Position numbers and translations under genes: made by a program. Positions 1-12,583 of a stretch of 64,000 nucleotides of DNA are shown here, piece after piece. How positions within the stretch are numbered: position 1 is the first letter of the stretch; each line of letters begins with the position of its first letter. The notes beneath the pieces were generated by a model that was not told where the DNA came from, did not search any database, and saw only the letters and a list, made by a program, of their open reading frames with translations. The DNA lies in the NCBI RefSeq assembly GCF_001189955.1, contig NZ_LFLT01000002.1:1-64000 (forward strand). Reading direction: 5' to 3'. This DNA is from Herbaspirillum chlorophenolicum (GTDB lineage Bacteria > Pseudomonadota > Gammaproteobacteria > Burkholderiales > Burkholderiaceae_D).

Positions 1-33
1 AGGCAGACAACGCTTGCTGGCCGCTCCCGGAGG

Positions 34-133
34 GTTGCTCCCAGAAGGCGCGCTGGCCGCGTTGCACGGTGAGGCTGGTGGCCCCACCACCAGCCTCACC
101 GCGCGCCTTGCCACCCCGCCTTCTGGGAGCAAC
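34..133. repeat. Nested perfect inverted repeats upstream of nadE
   Basis: Two perfect inverted repeats are nested. The outer arms are 34-50 and 117-133 (17 bp); the inner arms are 67-81 and 87-101 (15 bp) around a 5-base loop. A transcript could fold into a long two-tier hairpin on either strand. There is no clear T-run on either side, so a standard intrinsic terminator is not the obvious reading. It could be the end signal of a gene left of the window, a leader hairpin of nadE, or a dispersed palindromic element. Confidence 0.6.
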
Positions 134-293
134 GCATCTCGCAAATTAAATGTTAACAGGCCCTAGGGTCTGTTCCTTCGGTTGCCATGTGCGGCTTGCC
201 GTGGCAAGACACCGAACAGGCATTCTACGCAAAATGAAAAAAACGCGTCGCAAGCGCGGCAATCGGATGCAATCAGGTAGCGGAAAGTACGAC

Positions 294-2351
<2,058 letters not shown>

Positions 2352-2558
2352 CAGCCGGTTGCCGCAAATCGAGGTGGCGAGCGCTTTTTTAAGCGGCTTC
2401 CTGCCACTGGAGGTTGAAAGCGGGATGCTCCTGATTGACAATACAAATGGACGCTGGCGGCCGACGGTTGCCGGCAGGATGAATACGGTGGACATCGGCC
2501 AATTGAGCAGAGTGTGCATGCCGTGTAGGTAAGTGCCGATAAAAGTTAACCATCTACT

Positions 2559-2564
2559 TATAGT
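2559..2564 (+). promoter_or_regulatory. Candidate -10 box of the glnB promoter
   Basis: TATAGT lies in an AT-rich stretch 51 bases before the glnB start, between two GTTAAC copies at 2545-2550 and 2571-2576. No good -35 is seen at standard spacing, so this is weak. No correctly spaced sigma-54 site was found here. Confidence 0.3.
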
Positions 2565-2575
2565 TTTTTAGTTAA

Positions 2576-2953
<378 letters not shown>

Positions 2954-2956
2954 CCA

Positions 2957-2980
2957 AAACCGGCCGCTGGCCGGTTTTTT
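2957..2980 (+). terminator. Rho-independent terminator of glnB
   Basis: A perfect 9-bp stem (2957-2965 with 2969-2977) and 3-base loop run into a T-run ending at 2980, starting four bases after the glnB stop codon. Confidence 0.9.
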
Positions 2981-3127
2981 CTTGCCTCCCATCCTATTCC
3001 AGCATGACGGCTGGCTGCAGGTGCAGCGATTCTTGCCATGGGAGGCGTCATGCCAGGTGCGGTTATTCATGTTGTCGGCGTTGCCATCGCCGCGGTGCGG
3101 TTTGTCCTGCCGGGAGCCGGGTGCAAC

Positions 3128-4270
3128 ATGACGATGGGGCGCGGGTTGCGCGCCATATTGCTCTGGCTTGCGGCATCGGCATGTTGGCCGGCGCAGGCCG
3201 AGCCGGGCGTCTACCAGAATCGTATCGTCATTGGACAATCCATCGGTGTTACCGGGCCGTTGTCTTCGCAGGCCCTGCAATGCGCGGCTGGCGCCAAGGC
3301 CTATTTTTCCGAGATCAATGCGCAAGGCGGCATATACGACCGCAAGATAGAATTGCTGACCCGCGATGACGGTTACCATGTCGATGCCGCGCTGGCCAAT
3401 ACCGAACAACTGATCAATGTGGAGCGGGTGTTTGCGTTGTTCGGCTATGCCGGCTGGCCTGGCATCGAAGCCTCCTTGCCTGCGATCACCAAAGCGCGCG
3501 TGCCTTTCCTGTTCCCCTGTACCGGCGCTCCTTCACTGTACGGCAACTTCAAGCGCTATGTTTTTACAATGCGCGTGGGCTACGGCCACGAGTACCGCTA
3601 CCTGTTGAAACGGTTCGGCCGCTTTGGCGTCAAGAGCGTGGCGCTGGTTTATCAGAACAATAATTTTGGCAGGCAGTTGCTCTCCGCACTGGAAGGGCAG
3701 CCCGAGACGCGCTCGATTTCCCTGTCCCTGATCGAGGGCGACGTCAAAGGAAATTTCCCCGCCCTGATACGGCGCATGATGGCGTTGCATCCTGACGCCG
3801 TGCTGTTGGCCAACGGCGATCCCTCGATCAACTCGGCAGTGGTGCGCGGCATGCATGAGGCGGGCTACAAAGGCCGCTTCTTCGGCGCATCCGTCATTGG
3901 GCAACGGGCATTGGCCGATAAGCTGGGGCCGCTGTCGCGCGGTGTGATCATCACGCAAATCGTGCCTTCGCCCTGGCATGTATCCATTCCCCTGGTGTCC
4001 GACTACCGAAAGCTGATGCAAAGCAGCGGCGTGACCGAGTTTTCCTTCAGCAGCATGGAAGGCTTCATTGCTGCGCGCGTCTTCGTCGAAGCCTTGCGCC
4101 GTACCGGCCGCAACCCGACGCGCGAGAAGCTCATCGATGCGCTGGAGAGCATCAATGAACACAACTTCGACCATCGCGGCTTTCCGCTCAACTTCTCTTC
4201 CACCCGCCATGACGGATCGGACTATGTCGATACCACCGTGATGGCCGGCGACGCCGCTTTCATCAATTGA
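3128..4270 (+). CDS. Periplasmic substrate-binding protein, branched-chain amino-acid (LivK-like) type
   Basis: A type-I periplasmic binding protein of the leucine/amide family (Peripla_BP_6), 380 residues. It begins with a signal peptide ending near AQA-EPG. The mature protein opens with IVIGQSIGVTGP and later has the family pattern GAKAYFSEINAQGG. It would capture an amino acid or similar solute for an ABC transporter. No permease or ATPase genes are adjacent, so it is an orphan binding protein whose ligand cannot be told. The start at 3128 puts the signal peptide at the N-terminus; the frame is open back to 3038. Confidence 0.8.
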   Translation: MTMGRGLRAILLWLAASACWPAQAEPGVYQNRIVIGQSIGVTGPLSSQALQCAAGAKAYFSEINAQGGIYDRKIELLTRDDGYHVDAALANTEQLINVERVFALFGYAGWPGIEASLPAITKARVPFLFPCTGAPSLYGNFKRYVFTMRVGYGHEYRYLLKRFGRFGVKSVALVYQNNNFGRQLLSALEGQPETRSISLSLIEGDVKGNFPALIRRMMALHPDAVLLANGDPSINSAVVRGMHEAGYKGRFFGASVIGQRALADKLGPLSRGVIITQIVPSPWHVSIPLVSDYRKLMQSSGVTEFSFSSMEGFIAARVFVEALRRTGRNPTREKLIDALESINEHNFDHRGFPLNFSSTRHDGSDYVDTTVMAGDAAFIN

Positions 4271-4283
4271 ATGCCATCAAGGG

Positions 4284-4335
4284 TGTTGCAGGCGCATGTT
4301 CCAGATTGACACAAGACCGGTACAAGGCTGCAACA
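4284..4335. promoter_or_regulatory. Candidate upstream activator site of the aldehyde dehydrogenase operon
   Basis: An 8-bp inverted repeat (TGTTGCAG at 4284-4291, CTGCAACA at 4328-4335) flanks an inner half-site pair TGTTCC/GGTACA. It lies about 100-160 bp before the sigma-54 promoter, where an enhancer-binding regulator such as the AcoR-like protein at 6547-8556 would bind. This assignment is inferred from position and symmetry. Confidence 0.4.
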
Positions 4336-4430
4336 GTCGGCGCATATCGTGCCATGTGCCGGCATGGCGCAACCCCGATGCCAAGGGGCTTTGCCGGCGG
4401 CAGCGCGATGTGAGTGCAGCCCCATCGTGC

Positions 4431-4445
4431 TGGCATGCGGTTTGC
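4431..4445 (+). promoter_or_regulatory. Sigma-54 (RpoN) promoter of the aldehyde dehydrogenase operon
   Basis: TGGCAT-N5-TTGC matches the -24/-12 consensus with exact spacing. It lies about 108 bases before the 4553 start, predicting a leader of roughly 95 nucleotides. The 281-bp gap 4271-4552 otherwise holds only the candidate activator site. Confidence 0.65.
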
Positions 4446-4552
4446 CCCATGTCTGATTGAACCCCAGGTTGGGACACTTGCCCGGTTATCCCTGAACATA
4501 CGCGGCAAGCGATCCCATCCGGGCTTTCATTCCTACAACCCATGGAGACGAC

Positions 4553-6073
<1,521 letters not shown>

Positions 6074-6154
6074 GCCGGGCGGCATGCGGACGACGGTGCC
6101 GGGTCGTGGCAATGCGCTGCGGCCGGCGCCGTTTTTCATGGTGGAGACAGGAAC

Positions 6155-6541
6155 ATGGAGATACGAATGCAGGCACCGGAACGCGTAACCGCGACCGAGG
6201 CGGCGATCGGGTTGCTGCGTAACTTGAAGCAGCGCCACGGCGCGCTGATTTTCTTCCAGTCCGGCGGCTGCTGCGACGGCAGCGCGCCGATGTGCTACCC
6301 CGCCGGCGAGTTCACGCTGGGCGATACCGACGTGCATCTGGGCGAACTCGACGGCGTGCCGTTCTACATCGGCGCCGACCAGTACGAATATTGGAAGCAT
6401 ACCCAACTGATCATCGACGTAGTCAACGGCAACGGCGGCATGTTCTCGCTGGAGAACGGCAGCGGCAAGCGCTTCCTGACCCGCTCGCGGCTATTTACCG
6501 ACGAGGAGTACGACGCCTTGCCGCAATTGGCCAGCCGCTGA
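6155..6541 (+). CDS. DUF779 family protein
   Basis: A 128-residue protein of the DUF779 family, commonly encoded next to aldehyde dehydrogenases of the AcoD/ExaC group; its biochemical role is not established. Visible features are an FFQSGGCCDGSAPMCYP block, rich in cysteine and possibly metal- or thiol-active, and a conserved YIGADQYEYWKHTQLIIDV segment. A GGAGACAGGA ribosome site supports the start at 6155; MQAPER at 6167 is an alternative. It sits behind the aldehyde dehydrogenase, so is probably co-transcribed from the sigma-54 promoter. Confidence 0.8.
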   Translation: MEIRMQAPERVTATEAAIGLLRNLKQRHGALIFFQSGGCCDGSAPMCYPAGEFTLGDTDVHLGELDGVPFYIGADQYEYWKHTQLIIDVVNGNGGMFSLENGSGKRFLTRSRLFTDEEYDALPQLASR

Positions 6542-6546
6542 ACGGT

Positions 6547-8556
6547 TCAACCGCTTCGGGCCTTGATGCGCCGGTAGATGGTGTTGCGCGAGATGCCCAG
6601 CGATTTGGCCGCGGCGCTGACGTTGCCGGCATGTGTTTGCAGTGCACGCTCGATGGCGGACCATTCGTTGTCTTGCAATGACAATGAGGCCGATGCAACT
6701 GGCGCCGGCATTGAAATGGCCGGGGCGGGAAGGGCGCCGGCCTCGTCGAGGAAATCGTCGGGCAAGTGCTGCAGCGTGATGCATTCTTCGCTGCCGGCCA
6801 TGGCCAATGCGGTACGAATCAGGTTGCTCAGTTGGCGCAAGTTGCCCGGCCACCGATGGGACAGCAGCAGATGCTGAACTTCGGCAGCCAACTGCGGGGC
6901 TTGTCCTCCGGATTCACGTTCAAGGATGTGCCGGATCAGCTGCGCCAGATCGCTGCGCTCATGCAATGCCGGCAGCCGCACCTGCAAGCCGTTGATGCGG
7001 TAGTACAGGTCTTCGCGGAAGGCATGGCTGGCCGCCATTTCGCGCAAGGGGCGATTGGTGGCGCAGACCAGCGCGAACTCCACCGGAATCAGGCGGTGGC
7101 TGCCCAGGGGCATCACCGCACGCTCCTGCAACACGCGCAGCAGGCAAGCCTGCAGCGCCAGCGGCATGTCGCCGATCTCATCGAGGAACAGTGTGCCGCC
7201 ATGCGCTTGTGCGATCTTGCCCACGGCCCCTTTGCGCCGCGCGCCGGTGAAGGCGCCGTCGTCGTAGCCGAACAGCTCAGCCTCGATCAGGTGCTCGGGA
7301 ATGGCCGAACAGTTGACCGCAACGAAGGGCGCGATGCCGGCATGCGCGCCATGCACAGGTTGCCGGCGCAGCGTCTCCTTGTGGATGGCCTGGGCCAGCC
7401 ATTCCTTGCCGGTGCCGGTCTGGCCGGTAATGAGGATGGGGATGTCGCGGCCGATCACCTTGCGCAGCTTGTCGATGACGGTGCGCATCTGCGCGTCGCC
7501 GGTATCGAGCGCCTGCAAGTCCGGTGCCGGCGTGGCGGATGTGATCCGGCGAGGAAGCGGCGTCTGGGATGCTGCGGGCAAGGCCGGTTCGGCGACCGCA
7601 TCGCGCGTGCTCTGGAAATGCTGGTCCTGCAGCCGCATCTCGGCACGCGCATGGATCTGGATGCCGCTGTGCAGATAAAGCTCCATCAACCCCGGCATGG
7701 CCTTGCGGTAATGGTCGGAAAGCATCGACACCGGCACGCCGAACAGCGAACTGAAGGTGTGCGACTGCAATGCTCCCAGCGGCAGCCCGAGCTGGAACAG
7801 CGCGCTGCGGTTGGCCGCCAGGAAGCGTCCGCCCGGCGTGAAGCTGGCGATGCCTTCGACCAGGGTGCCGACAAATTCCGGCCGGCTGTGGAAGTGCAGG
7901 GTGATGCAATCGGGGAAGCTGCCGGCCAGCAGGTGGTTTTCGATCATCTGCGCCGACATGCGCACCAGCGCCATGGTGTGCTTGTGGAAGCTGCCGCATT
8001 CGCCGGAGACATCCAGTACGCCCAGCACCTTGCCCTGGTGGTCGAAGATGGGGGCGGCCGAGCAGGTCAGGAAGCGGTTGGCATTGAGGTAATGCTCCTG
8101 CGCATGCACGGTGGTCGGCTTCTGTTCGAACAGGGCGGTGCCGATGGCATTGGTGCCGCGCAACTGTTCCGACCAGCGTCCGCCGGCGCCCAGCGCCACG
8201 CGGTCGGCCTTGGCCAGGAAGTCGCTGTCGCCCAGCGTATGGAGGATGGTGCCGCTGGCGTCCGAGAGGATCACCATGCTGTGGGTATTGCGGATCTGGT
8301 CGTAGAGCGTTTCCATCACCGGCTGCGCATGGCCGAACAGCGCATGGTTGGACTCCAGCGTCAGCGCCAGGTCGGGACGCGAGAGCGTATCCAGGTCGGG
8401 CCGCTGCTGGCGGGTGATGCCGTAGGAAGAGCTGCGCTGGTGCGAACGCTCGATGATTTGCAGGTCGAGCAATTGGCTGTCGGCCGCAGGCTGCAGCACA
8501 GGGGCATTGCTCAGCAGGGACGTACCGGCATCCGGCCGGTTTGCCTGGTGTTGCAT
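6547..8556 (-). CDS. Sigma-54-dependent transcriptional regulator, AcoR-like
   Basis: A 669-residue bacterial enhancer-binding protein. An N-terminal GAF-type sensor region covers about residues 60-330. The AAA+ domain has Walker A GQTGTGKE near 375, the sigma-54 contact loop GAFTGA near 433 and Walker B FLDEIGD near 455. A Fis-type helix-turn-helix ends the protein (AAAKSLGISRNTIYRRIKA). There is no receiver domain, so a small molecule is probably the signal. It is convergent with the aldehyde dehydrogenase/DUF779 operon, its likely target. GGAGACAACG precedes the ATG. Confidence 0.88.
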   Translation of the reverse strand: MQHQANRPDAGTSLLSNAPVLQPAADSQLLDLQIIERSHQRSSSYGITRQQRPDLDTLSRPDLALTLESNHALFGHAQPVMETLYDQIRNTHSMVILSDASGTILHTLGDSDFLAKADRVALGAGGRWSEQLRGTNAIGTALFEQKPTTVHAQEHYLNANRFLTCSAAPIFDHQGKVLGVLDVSGECGSFHKHTMALVRMSAQMIENHLLAGSFPDCITLHFHSRPEFVGTLVEGIASFTPGGRFLAANRSALFQLGLPLGALQSHTFSSLFGVPVSMLSDHYRKAMPGLMELYLHSGIQIHARAEMRLQDQHFQSTRDAVAEPALPAASQTPLPRRITSATPAPDLQALDTGDAQMRTVIDKLRKVIGRDIPILITGQTGTGKEWLAQAIHKETLRRQPVHGAHAGIAPFVAVNCSAIPEHLIEAELFGYDDGAFTGARRKGAVGKIAQAHGGTLFLDEIGDMPLALQACLLRVLQERAVMPLGSHRLIPVEFALVCATNRPLREMAASHAFREDLYYRINGLQVRLPALHERSDLAQLIRHILERESGGQAPQLAAEVQHLLLSHRWPGNLRQLSNLIRTALAMAGSEECITLQHLPDDFLDEAGALPAPAISMPAPVASASLSLQDNEWSAIERALQTHAGNVSAAAKSLGISRNTIYRRIKARSG

Positions 8557-8744
8557 CGTTGTCTCCTTTGGGACCTGAGGTCCTGATCCCCCATTGTTCT
8601 ATTTCTTATGGATTGGGAAGCGAGGTGGACCAAGCATAACCGATTAATTCGCGCTTGGCCTCGCCCTTGTCTCGGCGATATTGGCGGGCTGGCAAGGGAA
8701 AATTGAAACAGGGTTTGCAGGCCGGGATGGCAGGGTGCAGAATG

Positions 8745-8760
8745 CTGTATATATGTACAG
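8745..8760. promoter_or_regulatory. LexA (SOS) box
   Basis: A CTGT-N8-ACAG palindrome with an alternating TA core matches the proteobacterial LexA operator perfectly in both half-sites. It ends 16 bases before the start codon at 8777, where bound LexA would block the promoter. Confidence 0.8.
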
Positions 8761-8776
8761 TATTTGTGTCTCTATC

Positions 8777-10039
8777 ATGCCTAAATTTCCCAAGTTTCCA
8801 GAAGGAATCGCTGCGCCGTTCCCTGAGCAGCCCCGGCCGCTTGCCGACGACGATCCGACGTTGACGCCCGAGTCTTACATCCATCCCAGCCAGGTTGCGC
8901 GCAAGGGGCGTGGCGCCGTGACCAATCTGCGTGGACGCTACGAATCGGTCAGCCGGGAAGCGTTCGATGACGGCTGGCAAGCGATCGCGTTGGACAATCT
9001 GCGCGAGCGGGGGCAGGAGGTTAGCCCGGAAGATGCGGACGAACCTGCACCCCTGAAAACCATCGTCACTGAAGAAACGGCGAAGTCCATCATCAGCCGC
9101 AACAGCTCGCCCGATTTGCCGTTCAACCTGTCGCTCAACCCCTATCGCGGCTGCGAACACGGCTGCATCTATTGCTTCGCGCGGCCGTCGCACAGCTATC
9201 TCGGCCTGTCGCCGGGACTGGACTTCGAAAGCCGCCTGTTTGCCAAGACCAATGCACCCGAGCTGCTGCTGCGCGAGCTGGCGCGGCCGTCCTATGTGCC
9301 TGACACCATCACGGTAGGCATCAATACCGATGCCTACCAGCCGATCGAACGCGAACTGAAACTGACGCGGCGCGTGCTGCAGGTGCTGCATGACTGCGGC
9401 AATCCGGTGGCGCTGATCACCAAGTCTTCGCTGATCGAGCGCGACATCGACTTGCTGGCCGCAATGGCGGCCAAGCGCCAGGCTATCGCCGCCGTCACCA
9501 TCACCACGCTGGATCCGGCCATCGCGCGCACGCTTGAACCGCGGGCAGCCAGCCCCATGCGGCGCCTGCGGGTGATCAGGACGCTGGCCGAGGCGGGTAT
9601 CCCGGTCAGCGTTTCGATTGCACCGGTGATTCCGTTCATCACCGAGCCGGATCTTGAGCGTGTGATGGAAGCCGCCATTGAAGCCGGCGCAGGGCAGGCC
9701 GGCTACATCGTGCTGCGCCTGCCGTGGGAGGTGAGCCCGTTGTTCCGGCAGTGGCTGCAGGCGCACTTCCCGGATCGCGCCGCGCGCGTGATGAACCGCA
9801 TCAAGGACATGCGCGGCGGCAAGGACTATGACGCCGATTTCGCCACCCGCATGCGTGGCGCCGGAACATGGGCCGACCTGCTGCAGCAGCGTTTCGAGAA
9901 AGCCAGCCAGCGGCTGGGCATGACGCACCGTAACCGTGCCTTTGCCACGCTCGATGCCAGCCAGTTCCGGCGGCCGCTGGTGGCGCCGGCGGCTCGGCAG
10001 CCGATGCGCAGCGATTCGGGACAGATGGATTTGTTTTGA
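8777..10039 (+). CDS. PA0069-family radical SAM protein (spore-photoproduct-lyase-like)
   Basis: A 420-residue radical S-adenosylmethionine protein. The cluster-binding motif is CX3CX2C at about residues 126, 130 and 133 (CEHGCIYCFARPSH), distantly like DNA-photoproduct lyases. The P. aeruginosa relative PA0069 is, to my knowledge, a LexA-regulon member; its reaction is not established. The frame is open back to 8681, but the ATG at 8777 (MPKFPKF) lies just after the LexA box and gives a family-like N-terminus. The ribosome site is weak. A role in DNA repair is inferred from motif and promoter. Confidence 0.82.
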   Translation: MPKFPKFPEGIAAPFPEQPRPLADDDPTLTPESYIHPSQVARKGRGAVTNLRGRYESVSREAFDDGWQAIALDNLRERGQEVSPEDADEPAPLKTIVTEETAKSIISRNSSPDLPFNLSLNPYRGCEHGCIYCFARPSHSYLGLSPGLDFESRLFAKTNAPELLLRELARPSYVPDTITVGINTDAYQPIERELKLTRRVLQVLHDCGNPVALITKSSLIERDIDLLAAMAAKRQAIAAVTITTLDPAIARTLEPRAASPMRRLRVIRTLAEAGIPVSVSIAPVIPFITEPDLERVMEAAIEAGAGQAGYIVLRLPWEVSPLFRQWLQAHFPDRAARVMNRIKDMRGGKDYDADFATRMRGAGTWADLLQQRFEKASQRLGMTHRNRAFATLDASQFRRPLVAPAARQPMRSDSGQMDLF

Positions 10040-10080
10040 GGAGCTGTGGGCGAGCGTCCAGCGAGACCTGGAGCAGGTTC

Positions 10081-10734
10081 TCAGGCGCGTTCACTGGACT
10101 TGAGCAACACCACCAGCGCACCGGCGCCGCCGTCGGCCGCGCGCGCCTGGCAGAAGGCCATGACTTCATCCTTTTGCGCCAGCCAGTTGCGGACCTTGTG
10201 CTTCAACACCGGTTCCTTGTTGACCGAGCCCAGTCCCTTGCCGTGGATCACGCGCACGCAGCGCAGGCCGCGCCTGCGGGATTGGCGCAGGAATTCGCCC
10301 AAGGCCTCGCGCGCCTGGTCGCGCCGGTAGCCATGCAAGTCGAGCTGGGCCTGGATCACCCAGTTGCCGCGCCGCAGTTTGCTGAGTACGTCGGAGCCGA
10401 TACCGGGGCGGGCGAAACTGAGGTTTTCATCGCTGTCCATCAGGGTGTCGACGGTGAATTCGTCGGACAGCGATTCCAGCAGCGCGGCCTGTTCATCGGC
10501 GATATGCTGGCGTGGAATGGGCGGCGGCAGCTCCGGCAGATGGTGCGCTTTGTCGGCCGCCTTGGTGCGCAACGGCGCCACCTGTCCGATGCTGTTGCGG
10601 AAGATATCGGTTTCTTCCCTGAGTTTTGCCTCGTTGCGCAAGCGTTCGGCTTGCGCTTCGGCGCGCGCCTGTTCTTCGGCCTGCAATTGCTTGCGCAGCC
10701 CCTTGAGTGCGGAAAAATCCTTGATTGTTGCCAT
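10081..10734 (-). CDS. Smr-domain protein
   Basis: A 217-residue protein with a C-terminal Smr (small MutS-related) domain, shown by LDLHGYRRDQA and RVIHGKGLGS, the two signature loops. The N-terminal third is a charged, Ala/Glu/Arg-rich helix, probably coiled coil. Stand-alone Smr proteins are nucleic-acid-binding and some are nucleases; this one resembles the YfcN/YdaL-type stand-alone class. It is convergent with the radical SAM gene, ending 41 bp away. Whether it acts on DNA or on stalled ribosomes or mRNA cannot be told. Confidence 0.85.
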   Translation of the reverse strand: MATIKDFSALKGLRKQLQAEEQARAEAQAERLRNEAKLREETDIFRNSIGQVAPLRTKAADKAHHLPELPPPIPRQHIADEQAALLESLSDEFTVDTLMDSDENLSFARPGIGSDVLSKLRRGNWVIQAQLDLHGYRRDQAREALGEFLRQSRRRGLRCVRVIHGKGLGSVNKEPVLKHKVRNWLAQKDEVMAFCQARAADGGAGALVVLLKSSERA

Positions 10735-10789
10735 GATGCAGCCCGGTCAAACTTCCCAGTGGCTACTTTATCAGAACGCTGGCCGCGGT

Positions 10790-11098
10790 TCAGCCGCAGG
10801 CCAGCTTGATGATGACCTTGTCGGGGTCGGTGTAGATGTTGAGGCGCTTGGGGTTGAAGTCCATGGTGGCGGCGTCGTCAGGGCGCAGGGTGCGGACATC
10901 GGATGCGCCGGATTCCTGCATGGCCTTGCGTTCGATATAGCCGCTGACATTCTGGCCGATCAGATAATCGACCTTGGCGGCATCGCAATCGGCGCTGCCG
11001 CTGGTGTCGCGCGGTTGGGGTTCCTGAGATGCGCTGCAGGCAGCCAGCAAGGCGATCAGGGCAAGCGGGGAAAGCAGGGCGGCGCGGGGAAATGCCAC
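10790..11098 (-). CDS. Putative lipoprotein, peptidase-inhibitor I78 family
   Basis: A 102-residue secreted lipoprotein. The N-terminus is a signal peptide with lipobox LLAAC. The mature part has the I78/potato-inhibitor-like layout (YLIGQNVSGY, then LRPDDAATMDFNPKRLNIYTD). Family members are thought to inhibit serine proteases in the envelope. The start codon is GTG. It follows trxB on the same strand but is separated by a terminator-like hairpin, so it is probably transcribed alone. The family call is from pattern recognition only. Confidence 0.7.
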   Translation of the reverse strand: MAFPRAALLSPLALIALLAACSASQEPQPRDTSGSADCDAAKVDYLIGQNVSGYIERKAMQESGASDVRTLRPDDAATMDFNPKRLNIYTDPDKVIIKLACG

Positions 11099-11138
11099 GG
11101 TTTTGCCTTTCTATTCTGATCTGATGAGCTCTAAGAAC

Positions 11139-11174
11139 AAAGCCGATGGAAGCACTTGTCTTCCACCGGCTTTT
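11139..11174 (-). terminator. Terminator-like hairpin between trxB and the I78 lipoprotein gene
   Basis: A 14-bp stem with one mismatch (11139-11152 with 11160-11173) and a 7-base loop, 43 bp downstream of the trxB stop. The minus-strand T-tract is short, so efficiency is uncertain. Confidence 0.5.
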
Positions 11175-11216
11175 GGATGAGCAGCCGCGCCGCTAGTTCA
11201 CACGATAGCGAAAAGT

Positions 11217-12188
<972 letters not shown>

Positions 12189-12455
12189 TTAATGGGATCG
12201 CTCAACCTAGCTTGAGACGAATCCCGGGATTTCAATTCAGGGCCGCAGGGCGGCGGTGCGAACGCGCGAGCGCGAGACTCGTCAATACTGCACTGCAAAA
12301 CGGGTAAGATTATAGACGAAGGCCCCTGTCCAGCTGATGGAATTACGCTATTCATCCGATAGGCCGCGCGGATCCGGCCATACTTGCCGTTTGTCGCGCG
12401 GGAACTTGTAGAAACGATAATGCCGCCGCGCCGGGTGTCCTGTGCGTGAGCCCTA

Positions 12456-12519
12456 AGAACCTGTTCAGAATCCCACCGGGGCCATTTGCACGGCCCCGGT
12501 GGGATTCTGAACAGGTTCT
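12456..12519. repeat. 28-bp perfect inverted repeat between trxB and ftsK
   Basis: Arms 12456-12483 and 12492-12519 are perfect 28-bp reverse complements around an 8-base spacer. It sits in the 413-bp gap (12171-12583) between divergent genes, with 64 bp left before ftsK. There is no T-run to make it a usual terminator. It may be a dispersed palindromic (REP/MITE-like) element or a cruciform-forming regulatory site. Nothing else in the gap was recognised. Confidence 0.75.
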
Positions 12520-12583
12520 AAAAGCGCATGACGCCAATCCAATGCCGTTACAATGACGGCTACGCTTTTTTTGCACGGAAGTT

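Noticed and set aside
150-293. Upstream extension of NadE
   Set aside because: The extra 48 residues are basic and unlike the family N-terminus; the ATG at 294 has better context.
2450-2480. Possible sigma-54 promoter ahead of glnB
   Set aside because: TGGC and TTGC elements occur but their spacing is two bases too long for the -24/-12 consensus.
6766-8586. 606-codon plus-strand frame
   Set aside because: Antisense to the AcoR-like regulator, which has complete AAA+ and HTH motifs.
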